Notes: generated by a model not told the origin, from the sequence alone. A stretch of 64,000 nucleotides of DNA from Chromera velia (GCA_018398765.1 JAHBMJ010005740.1:1-64000), one strand, 5' to 3'. Counted from the stretch's first letter, positions 11,038 through 23,961 are shown. Numbers and translations: made by a program.

Positions 11038-13965
11038 TACACATAAACACACACGAATTGTTCTGTTCTCGTCTGTCAAGCATCTGTCTGTTTGATTGTT
11101 TGATTCTCTGCATGCAGGGCGATGCCACGACGTACCAGCTCCTTGCGGCCGAGGTGATGAATGCCGAGACCGATGCTGGAGGCGAGACCTCTTGTGCGAT
11201 GATCAACTCGAGGTCCCAGAGAGTGAGGTGCAGGGAGAGGCGTCTCGCATGGGCCATCGAAAAAGATCGGTATGGTCTCAGACCGGGGTTCTACTCTCTT
11301 GCCTATCCCCGTCTGGTGCGGTTAGGAGACAACGACTCGGACGGGCTTGTAAAAGTCAAATCGAAAACAGTTGGGGGGGTGCAGGCCAAAGACCTCGTAC
11401 AGAGGAAGCTGTCGATGACGCTGAGGTTCTTCCACATCGATGTGAACAACTACAGAGAGGCAGACGGGGGGAATTTGATCATGTGGGCCATCACTGCGCA
11501 CAACAGATACGCTCTGCAGCACCTGTCTGCCCTCGTTCAAGCGAGATCGTCCAGTATCTTCAGGGAGAGCATGGTAAATGAGATGAAGGCGGTGCGAGCA
11601 TGGAGTGCGCAGAAACAGCACAACCTTCTGCAGATGCAGGAGAGCCGGGTCGAGAAGGATAAGAGAGATGCAATTGGAGCGCCGGCCTCGTCATTCAACG
11701 GGACTGTGCAGTCTCTTCTGGCCGTCTCTGAGGAAGACGACGAGTGCGAAACCATGTGGTAAGTTCAGGGGCAAGAGCCTTCAAAGCCGCTCTTTTTTCT
11801 GCGTGGATCGCTTGACTAGTCACCTCCTGATTGCTGTGTAAGTCCCTGCATGCCACAGACGGAATTATCCACAAACTCTTGTGCTTTGTTTTGTCTGTGC
11901 AGGGCAGGCAACCCGAAGTGCAACGTTGTGCATCAGAGGTGCCGCACCTGCTGGATGGTGTTGGATCTGGACCCTGAGGGGTTGGACCTGAACATGGCCC
12001 TCTCGTATCCTATCCACATTCTCATCTACACAACCAGAAAAGATGACTTTGTCAGTCCATCCTATCCACATTCTCATCTACACAACCAGAAAAGATGACT
12101 TTGTCAGTCCATCCTATCCACATTCTCATCTACACAACCAGAAAAGATGACTTTGTCAGTCCACAAAGAGAGAGGCACAGACTTGTCTTGATATTGAAAG
12201 TGACGGCCACTGATCGGGCGAAAAATATCTTGACAGGCTGTGCGAGGGACACGGTATAGAGGAGAAGGACACAGACGGTATTTACTTATTGATGTTTGAT
12301 GGTTCGAGAGAAAAAATGGTGTCGTGGATCTGCTTTCCTCTTCTTTTCTGTAGAGATACTTACTTCCAGTGCCACTTGAATTATGTGAAGCGTTGTGGAA
12401 AATCAACGTCCTTTATTATTCAAATTGAAGATGTCCCAACTAATTTCTCCTTCTTGGTGGTGCAGGGAGGAACCCAGCGCTCCGCAGGTCTGGTGATCTT
12501 GAAGGAGCTCTTGTCTCTGGGCTCTGTGGACCTTCTGTACACAGCCAATGGGATGGGCCTGAGCCCCATTCAATTGGGGTCGATTTTTCCCAGGGCTCTC
12601 GAGCTGCTTCAGGTGGGTGTGTCGGTGTCCGTGTCCGTGTGTGTACTTGGACCATGCACCAGTATGTTAACCTTCCTGCTCGCTGGTTCCTTGTATTTCT
12701 GTGTGAAATTACTACTTCATGTGATACTGTCTTGTTCGATTCAATTCGCTGATCCCCCTCACATTCACTCTATCTCCATGGTTCCCCCCCTCCTTCCTTC
12801 TCACTGCAGCTCCTCCTCTGGTCCCAAGCGCAACTCCCGGGGGGGGGCCCTATGCAGCAGAGGAAGCAGATTGTCTTCTACTCACATCTCCTGGAGGACC
12901 TGCTGCTTGACAAGGTAAGAAGGCCGGCTAAAAGAATTTCTGGGCGAACACTCCAGCGTGCAGAGGCGATTCTGAAAGCTGTCTTCCCGTGATTCCTCTT
13001 CCTGCTCCATGCAATGCATAGCAAGTGTATGTAAAAGACTTGGTACGCCCATTCAAATTGCAGGCCCGACCCTTCAACCCCCTTGCGAAGGAGACCCAGA
13101 CCCCCGAGCACAGAGCAGCCATCGACCTGGCAGAAGCGGGATTCTCGGAAGTCGCTCTCGCAGTGCGGAGACGGGCAGACAAAGAGAACTTCTCCTACAA
13201 TCAGGTAGGCAGGCAGGCAGGTACGCACACAGGGGTCGAACCTCCTCAGTCAAGATTTCTCCTCCCTTTGTCGTTCTGTTTCCTTCCCTCCTTCCCCCCT
13301 TTGCTTGTCGTTTGGCACCATGTCTGACGTACAGAGACGGATAACGACATGCGACGGTACAGCGGACACTTCTTTTTCAATTATTAATTAATTGATTGGT
13401 TTTGACTGCAGCTGCTCGTCAGCACCCTGCTTGGCCTCGGTGCCCAAATGAACCAGGCAGCCCTGAACAAACTGATTGCCCACGGGAGTATGAAGGTGGA
13501 CACAGCCACAAGGAAGTTGTTCGCCCTGGTCAGACAGGACCTCTTCCTTAACCACCAAGACAGAGAGAGGTCCTCGAGCTTTGAAGACTGGCAGGAGAGG
13601 GAGAAGAAGCAGGAGGGGAGAGGGTCAGAGGAGGCGATGGCCAAAATTTCGTATCCCAACACGGTCCCGGAAGCCAAATTGTTCGAGGGAGACTGGCTGC
13701 GGGTGGAGGTGTTCTCTTCACAGGAGCTGGCGGCAGAGGGGGCAGATTTGAGTCAGGGGGGCAAGATGAGGTGCAAAAAAGTTGGAGACGCTCTGGCAAA
13801 CAGATCGAAGGACGAAATCACCACAGACAAAACAATGTCAGCCTCGTGCCCTCCTACTGATTTTTCGACAGAGCCCTATTCAATGCACTCAACATGAGTT
13901 TGTCTGCATGAGCCTGTAGGAATAAGTCCCTCCTTCGGTTGCAGGGCCCCCGCCTATCTCAAGAA
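4829..13965 (+). CDS. Signal-peptide protein with charged low-complexity region and ankyrin-type repeats (multi-exon; probably N-terminal half of a giant membrane protein)
   Basis: Exon 1 (4829-4865) encodes MKRTSLLLLISS. It joins in phase at 5269 to give a classic secretory signal followed by a Pro-rich stretch. Exon 2 encodes a long charged Arg/Glu-rich, low-complexity region and is broken by a poly-C run holding an n at 7049. Downstream exons chain in phase: to 7758, 8346-9564, 9707-9761, 9827-10082, 10431-10597, 10831-10936, 11118-11758, 11903-about 12055, 12466-12612, 12810-12914, 13064-13204, 13412-13836, 13945-13965. The clearest ankyrin unit crosses the 10597/10831 junction (TLNAVHLAAFRGH, then DGRSALHFLDLG). 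Weaker units lie near 9900 (KLAVFGRADTVRALL) and 12470-12612. The short exon at 13945 splices in phase into the beta-helix exons, so I favour a single gene through 23833. The alternative is a separate ankyrin gene ending at the TGA at 13895-13897. An ankyrin array behind a signal peptide is unusual. Confidence 0.6.
7034..7080 (+). other. Poly-C run with single-base gap inside coding region
   Basis: A run of about 27 C is interrupted by one n at 7049 and followed by CTC repeats. The reading frame used upstream ends at 7259. The frame that continues into the ankyrin region opens at about 7130-7213 with an Arg/Glu-rich sequence. Two explanations fit: the C-run length is mis-called, or the C/CT-rich tract is the pyrimidine tract of an intron ending near 7133 (AAGCAG). 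Confidence 0.6.
10937..11117 (+). repeat. CA dinucleotide microsatellite inside an intron
   Basis: The intron opens with GTCAGTGG and ends ATGCAG. Between these, roughly 10955-11055 is almost pure CA/CACACATA. The exons on both sides join in phase 0, so the repeat is wholly intronic. Confidence 0.8.
12009..12164 (+). repeat. Three tandem copies of a 52-bp unit at an exon-intron border
   Basis: Units begin at 12009, 12061 and 12113 and are essentially identical. Each contains GACTTTGTCAGTCC, a good match to this window's donor consensus. The first unit continues the open frame of the exon that begins at 11903, so the array offers up to three donor sites spaced 52 bases apart, in different frames. 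Confidence 0.85.
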
Positions 13966-16900
13966 GTGTTCGGCTTCGACTGCAGAGTGTCGGCCCTTTC
14001 TTAAAAGGCATCGTTCAGAAGACTTCCCAAGCCGCGAGAGAGACGAACCTTTTGACTGAGAATCGTCTCTGCATTTCTCCCAGCATTGTTCAAGCATAGC
14101 ATTGCACCATTTGTGTACGTTCTGTGACTGCAGAGCTTGCGATGTGTGGAGCGCCCTCGAAATTTGCTTCCGTCACACCTCTCAGGTTGGTTACATGGTC
14201 ATTTGAGTGACCCTTATTTCGTCGCAGTTTTCCAAAGGGTGCTCTTTGGGGTATGGGATTGTAATCGCGCATGGTGTTGGAATTGCCACCCAAAAGTCAT
14301 TGTGCATTGCATGGCTTCTAATGTCTTTGTTTTACTGTCTTCGTTGTCCGCAGAGAAAAATCAGGGGCAAATGGAAGAGAAGCTGCGCCATTCTCTTGCG
14401 CCCTCTTCCCGAGGACCTCCGCCTTGCGGACTCCGACCTGCCTCCAGAGGACAGAGAGAGACCCAAATTTGAGGTCTGCCGAGCCAGAAGAGCAACGTCT
14501 GCGGAGGTCCTGCGTCCAGGCCATTTCCAGCCCCACATCGTGGAGAGGATGGTGGAGATTCGGCCCAAGGATTTCGAAGGGGGGGATTTCAGGAGGCCCC
14601 TCCTTGTGTGTGGGAGGTTCACGGAATCGAACGATGACGATGACCAGGAAGACGAGAAGGAGGAGACGGTCGAAGATGCGGGGCGTCTTTGGAGGTTTCG
14701 ACTCAGCAGACTCATGCATGACCTTCTGGGGCAGTCTGTGCGGACGGTGTTCACATCAGTAGGCAGCCTCCGACAGTCGTTCCACAGAGACGTCGTCTTT
14801 GAAGGCGAGCAGGATGGCTCCGTCGCAGAGGAGGCGCAGAGAGAGGAACTAAGAGAGGCAGCAGGAGAGAACGGGAACATTCTGTCTCCAGTCACAGGGA
14901 AGGAGGGTCAGACGTCTCTGTCCATCAAGGGTCCCGCCGAGTTCCTCCAGACTTCCGAGAAGGCAGACAAGAAGGAGGGCAACAGTCTGCAGGACGAGGC
15001 TGTTCGTCTCCCCTCTCTCTCTGTCCTCAGTTTTGCCCACAGCTTCGTGATGATCTCCCATATTGAGATCCTCGGAGCCCCCTCTTTCTGCATCTTTGCA
15101 GAGGACAGTCAGGTGATTATCAATGACGTTGTCTTCACAGGATGCGGGCAGATGGCAGCTCAGCAAGGATACATGCCAGAATACGTCGACACACTCGACC
15201 GACATTTCATCGCGATGGATCTATCGCCCTCTGTTCAAGCAAGTGCAGTCCCCGGACAGTTCTATGAGCCCCTCTTCCAGGCCCTCACAGGATCTGCACT
15301 CGCGCTCTCCTTCACTACAAACGTCCGCTTCCTCACCCTAGTAAAAGACTCCACGTTTACAGACAACTGGACTAGCGCGGGGGGCGGGGCTGTGAGCGTC
15401 CTTCTGGCCCCTCAGGTCGTGTCTGCAGAGGGTGCCGGCATCGTCGTGCAAGGTTAGTCTGCACGGTCTTGCCTTGTTCTTATTGTATGGAAAGTCTGGG
15501 GCTCTGAGGTGGATTACAAGAATCAGAAAGTGGTGTCTTCTGGCTAAAAGGTTACGTGTAGTGCCCCTTAGCCTTATCGTCGGCTCAAAAGACGACCGTC
15601 GTCTACGTGGTTTCTGATTTCTTTCGTCTTGTGAAGAGCCCCGCAACACTCTGAGCTGTCTGTTGAGTTTGCTTTCTGTCCCCGCTCCTCAAAAAACTTC
15701 TTCACGCCTCTGTTGTCCACCTGTAAAGTTGACCATACCGCATTTGATCTCAAATCGTTCATTCGGACCTCTGTTGCCTTCATTCAGGTTGCCGCTTCAA
15801 AGACAACATTGCGGGTCTTCAGGGAGGGGCCGTCTCTATCTTCTCTCTCGCCTACGCACTCCTGCAGCTGCCTGTGGTCATCCAGCATTCGCACTTTGAG
15901 AACAATACGGTCAGTCAGACTAGTCATAAACAGGTGCACTTCAAAGAGAGAGGGGACAACGGGGCCTGAACACGCTCTCATAAACCTTTGGCTGAGCGCA
16001 TATTCGAAGCCAATCTGCAGTAATGGTGCGTGAAAAGTCCACACAACACGTGAGATGTCAGAATGCTCAAGTGCCAACGTGGACTTCCTCCCCCTTCTGT
16101 CCTTTCTTCTTTTCGGATGCTTTTTGGTCTATCATCATCACTTTTCCGCCTCCGTCAACTCTCCAAATCTCCCGCCTCCGTCTGCACTTGCAGGCAGCCT
16201 TCGACAGGTTCAACCGAAGCGAGCTGGTCCCCCCCTCTCCCAGCTCGGAGACAGCAGCCAAGGGATTCCCCGTGGGGTTCCTGGGCCTGGAAGAACTCGA
16301 CTCTGAGGAGGCGGACAACAGCAGCTCTTCTCCCGCAAGTGGCAGCCCTAGTTCTAATGCCTCTCCACTGACTCCCATCGAGTCTCTGATCAGAGCTGCA
16401 CCGGGGACAGAGAGCATCGTGACATCGGGGGGGGCCATTCGACTCTCTGCGGGACCTGCAAGCTCAGCCCTCAGGATGTTTGCACGAAACTTGAGAGTGG
16501 GGAGGGGAGAACCGTCTCTTGCAGTGGACAACTGCACACTCATGTCAGTCAGTCAGTCAGTCAGTCAGTCAGGCAGGCAGGCAGGCAGGCAGGCAGTCAC
16601 TAGAACGAGAGTTCGTCTGAAGTCCTGTACAGAGCACAGCCGACACTGACGTCCATGGTCGGCAGATGAAGAGGCAGGTACAAAAAAGATTGAGGTGTGC
16701 CTGCCCTTCATGGCTACTGCCTCAGGCCGGTTCTGTCAGGTATTATTTGCACGGCGAGTGTCTTTGTTTATGCGTCTATTCTGTCCGCAGAGGGAACACC
16801 GCGATCGCCCTTGGGGGTGCTGTGAGTACGTCTCAGGTGAGTGTGGCTGTGCACCGTTCCATCCTTCTGAACAACACGGCATTGACAGAGAATCCGAGTG

Positions 16901-19900
16901 ACGATGCGGGTGCCGTCCATGTGAGTCAGCTGGGAGCCAAAGGGTGGGGGTTCGCCACAAGCATCAAGGAGAGCCTGTTCGAGAACAACAGACTCGCGAT
17001 GGGTGCTTTGATTGGGGCAAACCAACTCAGCGTCATTTCAGATGGTCAGTCGACTGAGCTGCTTTTCAGCGATAAGCACTATAGTGTGACTCACGATTTC
17101 CGAAGAAAATGCCGATATTTGCCGCCAAACGACTTCCTTTCTTCACTCTAACAGGATAATGTCTCTCAATAGTCGGCCTTCCTCGATTAGACACTCCCGA
17201 CTTGCTTCGCTTTCTAAGCTCCAGTTCCGTATGGTCGAAATTTCTCCTTCTGTAAGAGAATCATGCAGTGACTGAAAAAAAGACAAACCGCATTCTTTGT
17301 GATTGTGTTCTTGAAACCTGTACAGCCGCCATCGAGCTTCGAGGCCTGGACCTTCGAGACAATCAGACATCAACAATGGCGGCAAACGACACGGACATGA
17401 TCAAACAGATGCAACTGAAGGTGAGCGGCTCATCCTCTCTTGCACCTTCAATTGCTGTTTGCTCCATTGTAGAACACCTTCTCACGCGCTTCATCATGTC
17501 CAAGTTCCCTTGATTCGAGTTGGCTTAATTCTACATTCTTCCTCTATCCCCCTCCTTTCTTTCGCGTATGGATTTCTTCATTTCATTTTTGTTTCTGGGA
17601 TGGACGCTGCATGTCTACTCTGCATTTCTTTTTTCGCTGTTCTCATTGCAGACCTACGGCAACTGGGAGGTCGTGCAGAGTGCACAGATCAGCACGACCT
17701 GCCCTGCTGGGGAAATGCCCGTCTCCTACAAGCAGACGTCCCAGGGCGCTGTGTCCGAGTTTTGCATCCCCTGCTTTGCCCCTAGTTTCCTGATCAGCAA
17801 AGGCATCACTGAAAATCTTCTCGGTCGGTTGATGAACCCCTCAGTCAGGTGGTGAGGGAGTGGGTGAGTGCATTCGTAGTCTTTGTTGCGGCTGTCGTTC
17901 GTCTCAAATCTTTGACCAAGTCGGAAAGCCAGCACATTAATGCATATGCAAAGAATAATGCCTTGCGAGTCTGTCGGCTTTTGGGACTCCAGAGGAAAGA
18001 AAGACTTTCTCTTGTTTATGTACACACAATGCTGCAGGTCTTGCTTTATGTTACGAAACCTCAGATCCCTTCTTCAAACTGACCCTGTGTACGGACTTGC
18101 AATGATTATGTTTTCGTTATTTCTCATAATCATGTACGTTGCAGACATGGAGAGGGACATCACTGTGTGTCATGATCCAGCAGACTGTCCTGTCGGCGCT
18201 GCGTGTGGACTCGTCAGTCACTGTTTACTTCTTTGTATTGAGTTTCCAACGATGAAAAGCAATGACACTTTTTAATTCCTCAGGAGAGCCAGAGTATCGT
18301 GACGTCAAAAGCGTCCACTTTTCTCTTTGAGATCCAGCGACAACTGCAACTTCAAGTCACACTTCCGCCGCAATCTTACCGTAATCAGAGACCTCTTTAG
18401 CAGATCCGATGGGACATAAGCTGCAGACATCTTTTCGTTCTCAAGAGGAACTTGTGTGCATAACAACCTCCATTTTGCGGCAGCAGAAAGTCTGTTTCCA
18501 CAGAGAATAGGGGGGTGCTCTACTGCCCCCGCACTGATAAGGCAAATGGACAGCGACGGACAGCCACATGACTTTCCTGAAACTGTCGGAGGTCTCTCAC
18601 GTTGTTCGTACTTGGTTTCCTTTGCAGGGGCGGAACTTTGTGTTTGCGACGAACGGGTACTGGTGTTTGCACAGCGCCAAGACGGACAGACTGAGATGCG
18701 AAGCCTGCCCTCCCGGGCACTGCGACGGGGTGGATGCCCTGACAAAGTGCGCAGAGAAATTAGAGGAACGGAAGAGGCGGCATCGGGAGAATCACGGGAA
18801 GGAGGGCATGAACAACGCGGTGGAGAAGGAAATGGAGTGCGATGGAATGATCAAACCGGGAGGGCACTCTGGTTGTCCAGGTGGGCAATTAAACTGCGTT
18901 CTCTTTTCGCTCGTTTTTCTTCGTTTTTTTACAACCAGATTTTCCGTTTGTGAGACTTTCGGACTATTTCTGTCTCTCTGTGACGTCAGTCTGTCTACTG
19001 GCTATCTTTCTGTCTTCCTTCCGTCCTTTTGTTCTCGAACTCTGTGTCTGTGTGTGGAGAAGAGAAGCGGAGAGACTGCGACTATCCTAATGCTCGAAGG
19101 CAGGCAGGCAGCACACTCGTTGATCGCCTCCTCCTCCATGCTGTTCACATGTTTGCAGGCCACTGGACGGGTCCCATGTGTTCTCTCTGCAAAGAAGGAT
19201 CTAGACCTGGGACCTATCTGCACAAACTGGGTTGGTTGGTCGGTCTTCTGCCAGCTTGTGGGGGCTGCCTAACCTTCTGCTTCTTGTATTGGCCTCATGC
19301 CAGTAGACCGCATGTATACAGAGTGGAAGCTTCGCTGTTTTCTATGCCAATTTGCCGAATGGGCCCTTACTACTGGCAGCTGCAATTCGTTTTTTCTGTC
19401 AGCTCAAAGACAGCCGTCACAGCTCAGAATGGTTTACTGCTGTAACTAAGGTCTTACATCTTCTCTGTCTGTCTGCAGGACATTTTGACTGTCTGGAGCA
19501 GTGCGATCGGGATCTGACCTCTTTGGACCTTTTGAGATGGACTGCTCTTCCTGTGATCGCGCTTGGGTACGTCCTGTTCCTCCTGGTGTCCAACGCTGGT
19601 GCGGTGGGTGTGTGGAAGTCTGTGTTCTACTTCACTGGAGTGACTGCGCTGGTGCGGATCCAGTTCGGGGGCCCCCTTCAGGCTCTGCTGAGCGTTGTGA
19701 TCTCGGCAGGAATCACGGGTGATGAGGGTGGGGGCTCAGACGGAGACTTCAAGGCATCGGTCGGTCAGCTCAAATGCGGTCAAAGAATTTATGTGATGAT
19801 CCGACTGAACTGCTCCCAAACGAGTGCGAGCGTCTCTATTATTGAGAGCTGTCCAGACAAAGAGAAGCGGGGTCTTGCAGAGGAGACGGCAATGGGCCTC

Positions 19901-20548
19901 AATGAGGCTTGCATGGTCAACTGTGCATCTTCTTTTCACGGCAGAAGGTCTTCCCTCCCGTGCTTGACGTCTGCTTCCATTTCGCCTGGCCCCTCTCTCT
20001 ACTCAGGTCCGATGGTGGCAAGAGCAGAGCCTGATGTGCGCGTGGCCCGGGTTCTCGGGACTCCAGCTGGTGTACTTCAAACTTTGGAGGGTGGGTCAGT
20101 TGGGCTTGTGCAGGTTTGTTTCTTGTGTGCATGCCTGAGAGATGTATGTAGCCAGAAGCTTTTCAGAGCTGCAGCTCGTTCATTCTCAGCCCTGGATGCT
20201 GGCACGAAGACAAATACGTGTGTTGCAAAATAATGATTCAGACCCAATCCATTTGCGTTTGGTTTCTTCTTGTACCTTTGTGTTCAATCGGTGCGCGTTG
20301 CTCCGTATCCTGGCCATACACATACAGCGTGTATTGAATACAAAACACACAGGCACCCAGACATGCAGAAAGAAAGAGCGAGCGGGCAAGAGAGGAAGAC
20401 AGAGAAACAGAGAGAATTAGCGAGTGTGCGCGTGAGAGAGAGAGAGAGATCCGGCCCATTTAAACAATATTCATTCTGCGAAAACACTGCGAGCGTACAC
20501 GTACGCAAAGCGGCAAAGGTGAACGAAGGCGAGAAAGAGAGAGAGAGA

Positions 20549-20594
<46 letters not shown>

Positions 20595-22916
20595 ATCCGG
20601 ACTAACTCGACAACATTCGTTCTGCGGACCTGTTCTTGCATACTACCTGCCAGTACCATCCAGTGAGTGCGTGTCCAGAAGTTCTACCTCGCAATGCAGC
20701 GTTTCTCCCTCCTCTGTTGCACCTCTTCCTGCAGACAGACACGCATATGGAACGCTAGAAGTACAGAGTGTGATACATAAACACATATATACACACAGTC
20801 TGTGCTCGTTGAAGCTGCAGACCCCTCTCCATCTCTTCGTCACGCTGCGTTCCTGATTGATGGTGTCCTCTTCCGTGTCTCTCGCTTGTGCAGGCTGTGT
20901 TCTGTCCTCTGCTCCTCCTTCTGACTCTTCTCGTGCACTCCCTCTTCGTGTGGCTTCGTCGTGGAACGGTGGGGGGACAGACAGAAGAGACAGGGAGAAC
21001 AGGTGAGGGGGGAGACGTGGAGAGTCCCCTTGGAGCCCCTCTGGTTGGAGAGTCCTCCCAGGCGGGGGGGGGGAAGGGGGACCGGAGTTTAGAGACTGCA
21101 GAGGGGCAGGAGAAGACAAAGCTGCTGGAGGGACAAGGGGAGGGATGGGGACGTCCAACCGACATGGATCAGAGTGGGCCTTACCATGAGACGAATGGTT
21201 TTTTGGACGCACTGTTGGAGCTCCTGGACCGTCTGTATGCGAGGACGTTTGCGTTTTTGATGCTGACTCTGTATCCTGCTTGGTTGGTGGCCCTGGCAGA
21301 AAGCTTCGATTGTGTGGACCTTCCAACAAATGAGGAGGGAGAGGGGGAAGAGGACCCGTTTGGAGACAGAACAATCAGGGTACGTAGGTCTAGCTTGCAT
21401 GGAGTTACTTGGTTGCATGCGGAGTCTGTCAAAAAAGACAGCGAGTGATTTCAAGAAGTCTTGTTTTGGGCCATGCCAGGCAGCTCAAATGATTTGACTC
21501 GAGAGTTCTTCTTGGAAAAATCCGTTTTCATCTGAATGCTTGAATAAGAAAGAGACAGATGACTGCATGGGTCTTCGATCTGCATGCACGCAGGTTTTGT
21601 GGAAAGCCGCGACCGTTCGATGCGATACGGCTGGTGGGGTTCGTCGTGACATTTTTGCGGCAGTGAGTTTCTCTCTGTTCTCCCTTCTCCCCGCGGGCCT
21701 CGTTGCCTTCGTGCTGCTGGCGCCTCGGAGAAGGCGGTTCTACCGACCCGTGCTGGACATGCTCACTGGGTGCTTTCGGGAAAAGTATCGGTGGTCAGTC
21801 AGTGGGGGGGCCTGACGGGGTGCATGGGCAGAGGGGGTGGGCAATAAGGGGGCAAATGTGCTGGTGGAACAAACACTCGCACAAATTATGCTTGACAGGT
21901 AAAGCACTCAATCAACTGTTTCTGCGGGCCACTAGCTCAGACAATATCTACGGTTGGAAAAATGGCTCTCCCAACGTTCGATGGATGAAAAGGGATTTTG
22001 AACTTGCTTTGACTTTTGTGCTTGCATGTACCTGCATGCAGGTGGGATGCCGTGATCATCGCGCGTCGCATTTTGTTGGTGATGATTGTCTGTTTCCTGC
22101 CGAACCGGAGGGACCAGACCCGAGTGGCGTTCTTCTTCTGCGTCCTTGTTCTGGTCTCACACCTCGTCTGCAGGTCTGCTTCTTGTGTGATGCTTCCGTT
22201 CTTCTCTTCCTACTGCCGCAGTGCCTGTGGACTTGTCACACAGGGAAAAGGGTCTGCAGACATTGCTTCACCTCGCTTACTTTTTATACACACATGCATA
22301 GGCTTGGGCTTCCACTGACTGACATCCTGGCTAGCTGCCTCGGCCAGTGAATGAATTATCCACTACGCAATGACCGCATCAATGGCAGAACTAATGAACC
22401 AGGAAATTTGAACACATACATTTGTTAATGAATGAATGAATGAGCGAGCGTTTGCAGACCGTTCAGGACTGCCCTCGACCAAGCTTGTGAGATCACCTGC
22501 CTGGCCATTCTGGTAGTCCTTTGTGGACTCAAGCGAACAGACACGGTCAGTGAGCAGACTAAGCAAGCATGATTGTGGTGATGAATGGACAGTGCACGTA
22601 GTTTGTTTGGCTTCCAGTTCGACTCTTCTTGAAGATGTTCAACTTTGTTGTATCTGGAAGCATCCATTTTGTGTCGCAATTCTCCTTCTGCTTGTGGGGA
22701 GAGTGTACAAGAGATCGCACTTTCATGGAACAATTTCGCGTGCGAAAAAATAGGAGTTTATTTTGTTTCCAAGAAACAAACAACACACATGCGTTCTTTC
22801 TTTGCTTTTTTCTTTCCCTGGCAGGAGTTTGAGGACTTGGAGGACCTGAAGATCAAGAAGGGGCTTGCAGACAGACACGCGTCCTCGAAGATCTTCAGGG
22901 TCTGTTTGCGTGTGCC

Positions 22917-22948
<32 letters not shown>

Positions 22949-23833
22949 TGTGTGTGGCTTTGGGATCGCTAGTAGTGCAGAGCGACACAGAGGGTGAAAG
23001 TAGACTCGCTTTCGGGCTGTCAGATTTATTTGTGTCTGCGTGGGCGGGGTGCGCAAGGAAGCTTTGGGTGCTGGATAGATTTGGAAACTCAATGCCAACA
23101 ATGTGGGCAAAGCGATTATTTCAATTCCGCTCACGTCAATCTGAATGCATTGTCATTGTCACTTGCAGGTAGAGACGATCAACACAATCCTCTGCATGGT
23201 CCCTCTTCTCTTCATCGCGGCCCATTACGGTCAGTCCATGCGATTTAGCTGCTCTCTCTGGTAACTACACAGGGATCGATCCTCGGCCTGACTCTTCCTA
23301 TCTCCCTCTGCCAACTGTTTCGTCCCTTTCCCTTCAGCCGAATTCATTTGCGGAATCACACGGATATACAACTGTTTTGTGTGTTCAATGCGTGCGCAGC
23401 GATGGAATTCAAGAAGAAGCACCTGGCCCGGTTTCTCGGCAAACCCCCCGAGACGGACGGAGACGGCGACCCGGGGCGAGAAGGAGACGAGGGAGATGGC
23501 AGTGGAGAAACACTTCTGATGGAGGACTCAGGGAACCTCCCCCGGAAGACTGATGGTATAGGTAGCGAGGAGAGACCTAAAGAAGAGGGAGGGGCAGAGA
23601 ACGCAGTCAACGGGGAAGCCTCAGCCTCGGCAAGTTCGAGGCCGTCGGGCTCTACCCCTGCACCCTCCAGCTCTATCGCCTGGCCCTTTGGCTTACGGGA
23701 GGCATTGGTGGGGGGTTCTGGGAGCAGGGAACAGAAAGCTCCAGAGGGGACCACTGCTGATGAAGGGAGAGGGGGCGAACTTCAAGATGGGGGAGGAGGA
23801 GGACCCGCACGTGAGGTGACGGAGCCTCCCTGA
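13945..23833 (+). CDS. Polytopic membrane protein with beta-helix (PMP-like GG-A repeat) ectodomain and Cys-rich juxtamembrane region
   Basis: These exons chain in phase: 14134-14185, 14354-15452, 15788-15909, 16194-16543, 16791-17044, 17326-17420, 17652-17823, 18145-18212, 18628-18880, 19159-19230, 19479-19759, 20007-20090, 20894-21379, 21594-21793, 22042-22173, 22458-22545, 22825-22899, 23169-23229 and 23400-23833 (TGA). The ectodomain has GGAV/GGAI turns each followed by a short strand and F-NN motifs, as in right-handed beta-helix and chlamydial PMP-type repeats. Next come Cys-rich blocks (CEACPPGHC, GPMCSLCKEG). About nine hydrophobic helices follow, from LLRWTALPVIALGYVLFLLV to INTILCMVPLLFIAAHYG. 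FREKYRWWDAVIIARR resembles the conserved YxxWWE-type segment seen in protist members of this architecture. The tail is acidic and Gly/Ser-rich. A likely role is a cell-surface receptor or adhesin; the ligand is unknown. No signal peptide lies close upstream, which supports joining to the exons from 4829. Confidence 0.75.
16544..16598 (+). repeat. GTCA/GGCA tetranucleotide microsatellite starting at a splice donor
   Basis: The exon ends at 16543 (phase 2, ending CTCAT). The intron begins with about six GTCA units, followed by about six GGCA units. The donor GTCAGT is therefore the first unit of the microsatellite. The next exon at 16791 joins in phase. Confidence 0.85.
20520..20592. repeat. 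GA dinucleotide microsatellite
   Basis: This is a GAGAGA run with a few AAAG interruptions inside the intron between exons 20007-20090 and 20894-21379. Its mirror on the other strand reads as meaningless Leu-Ser repeats. Confidence 0.85.
22910..22956. repeat. TG dinucleotide microsatellite
   Basis: About 20 TG units follow the donor GTCTGT at 22900 by roughly ten bases, inside the intron before the exon at 23169. Confidence 0.8.
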
Positions 23834-23961
23834 GTTTGGTAAAACGAACCAGCTCCATAGCCACTTTGCGCAAGCTTATTTTTCCGAAACGCCCGGCGGT
23901 GCTCAGACGTCACGGTCTATGGAATGTTTGATAAAGTGCAACAAAAAATATTTTTCGGAAT

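Noticed and set aside
12009-12164. CRISPR-like array
   Set aside because: Units are contiguous with no spacers, lie inside a eukaryotic intron and have no cas genes nearby.
13837-13897. Definite 3' end of the ankyrin gene at the TGA 13895-13897
   Set aside because: A good GTCAGC donor at 13837 joins in phase to 13945, so the stop is more likely intronic; kept as an alternative only.
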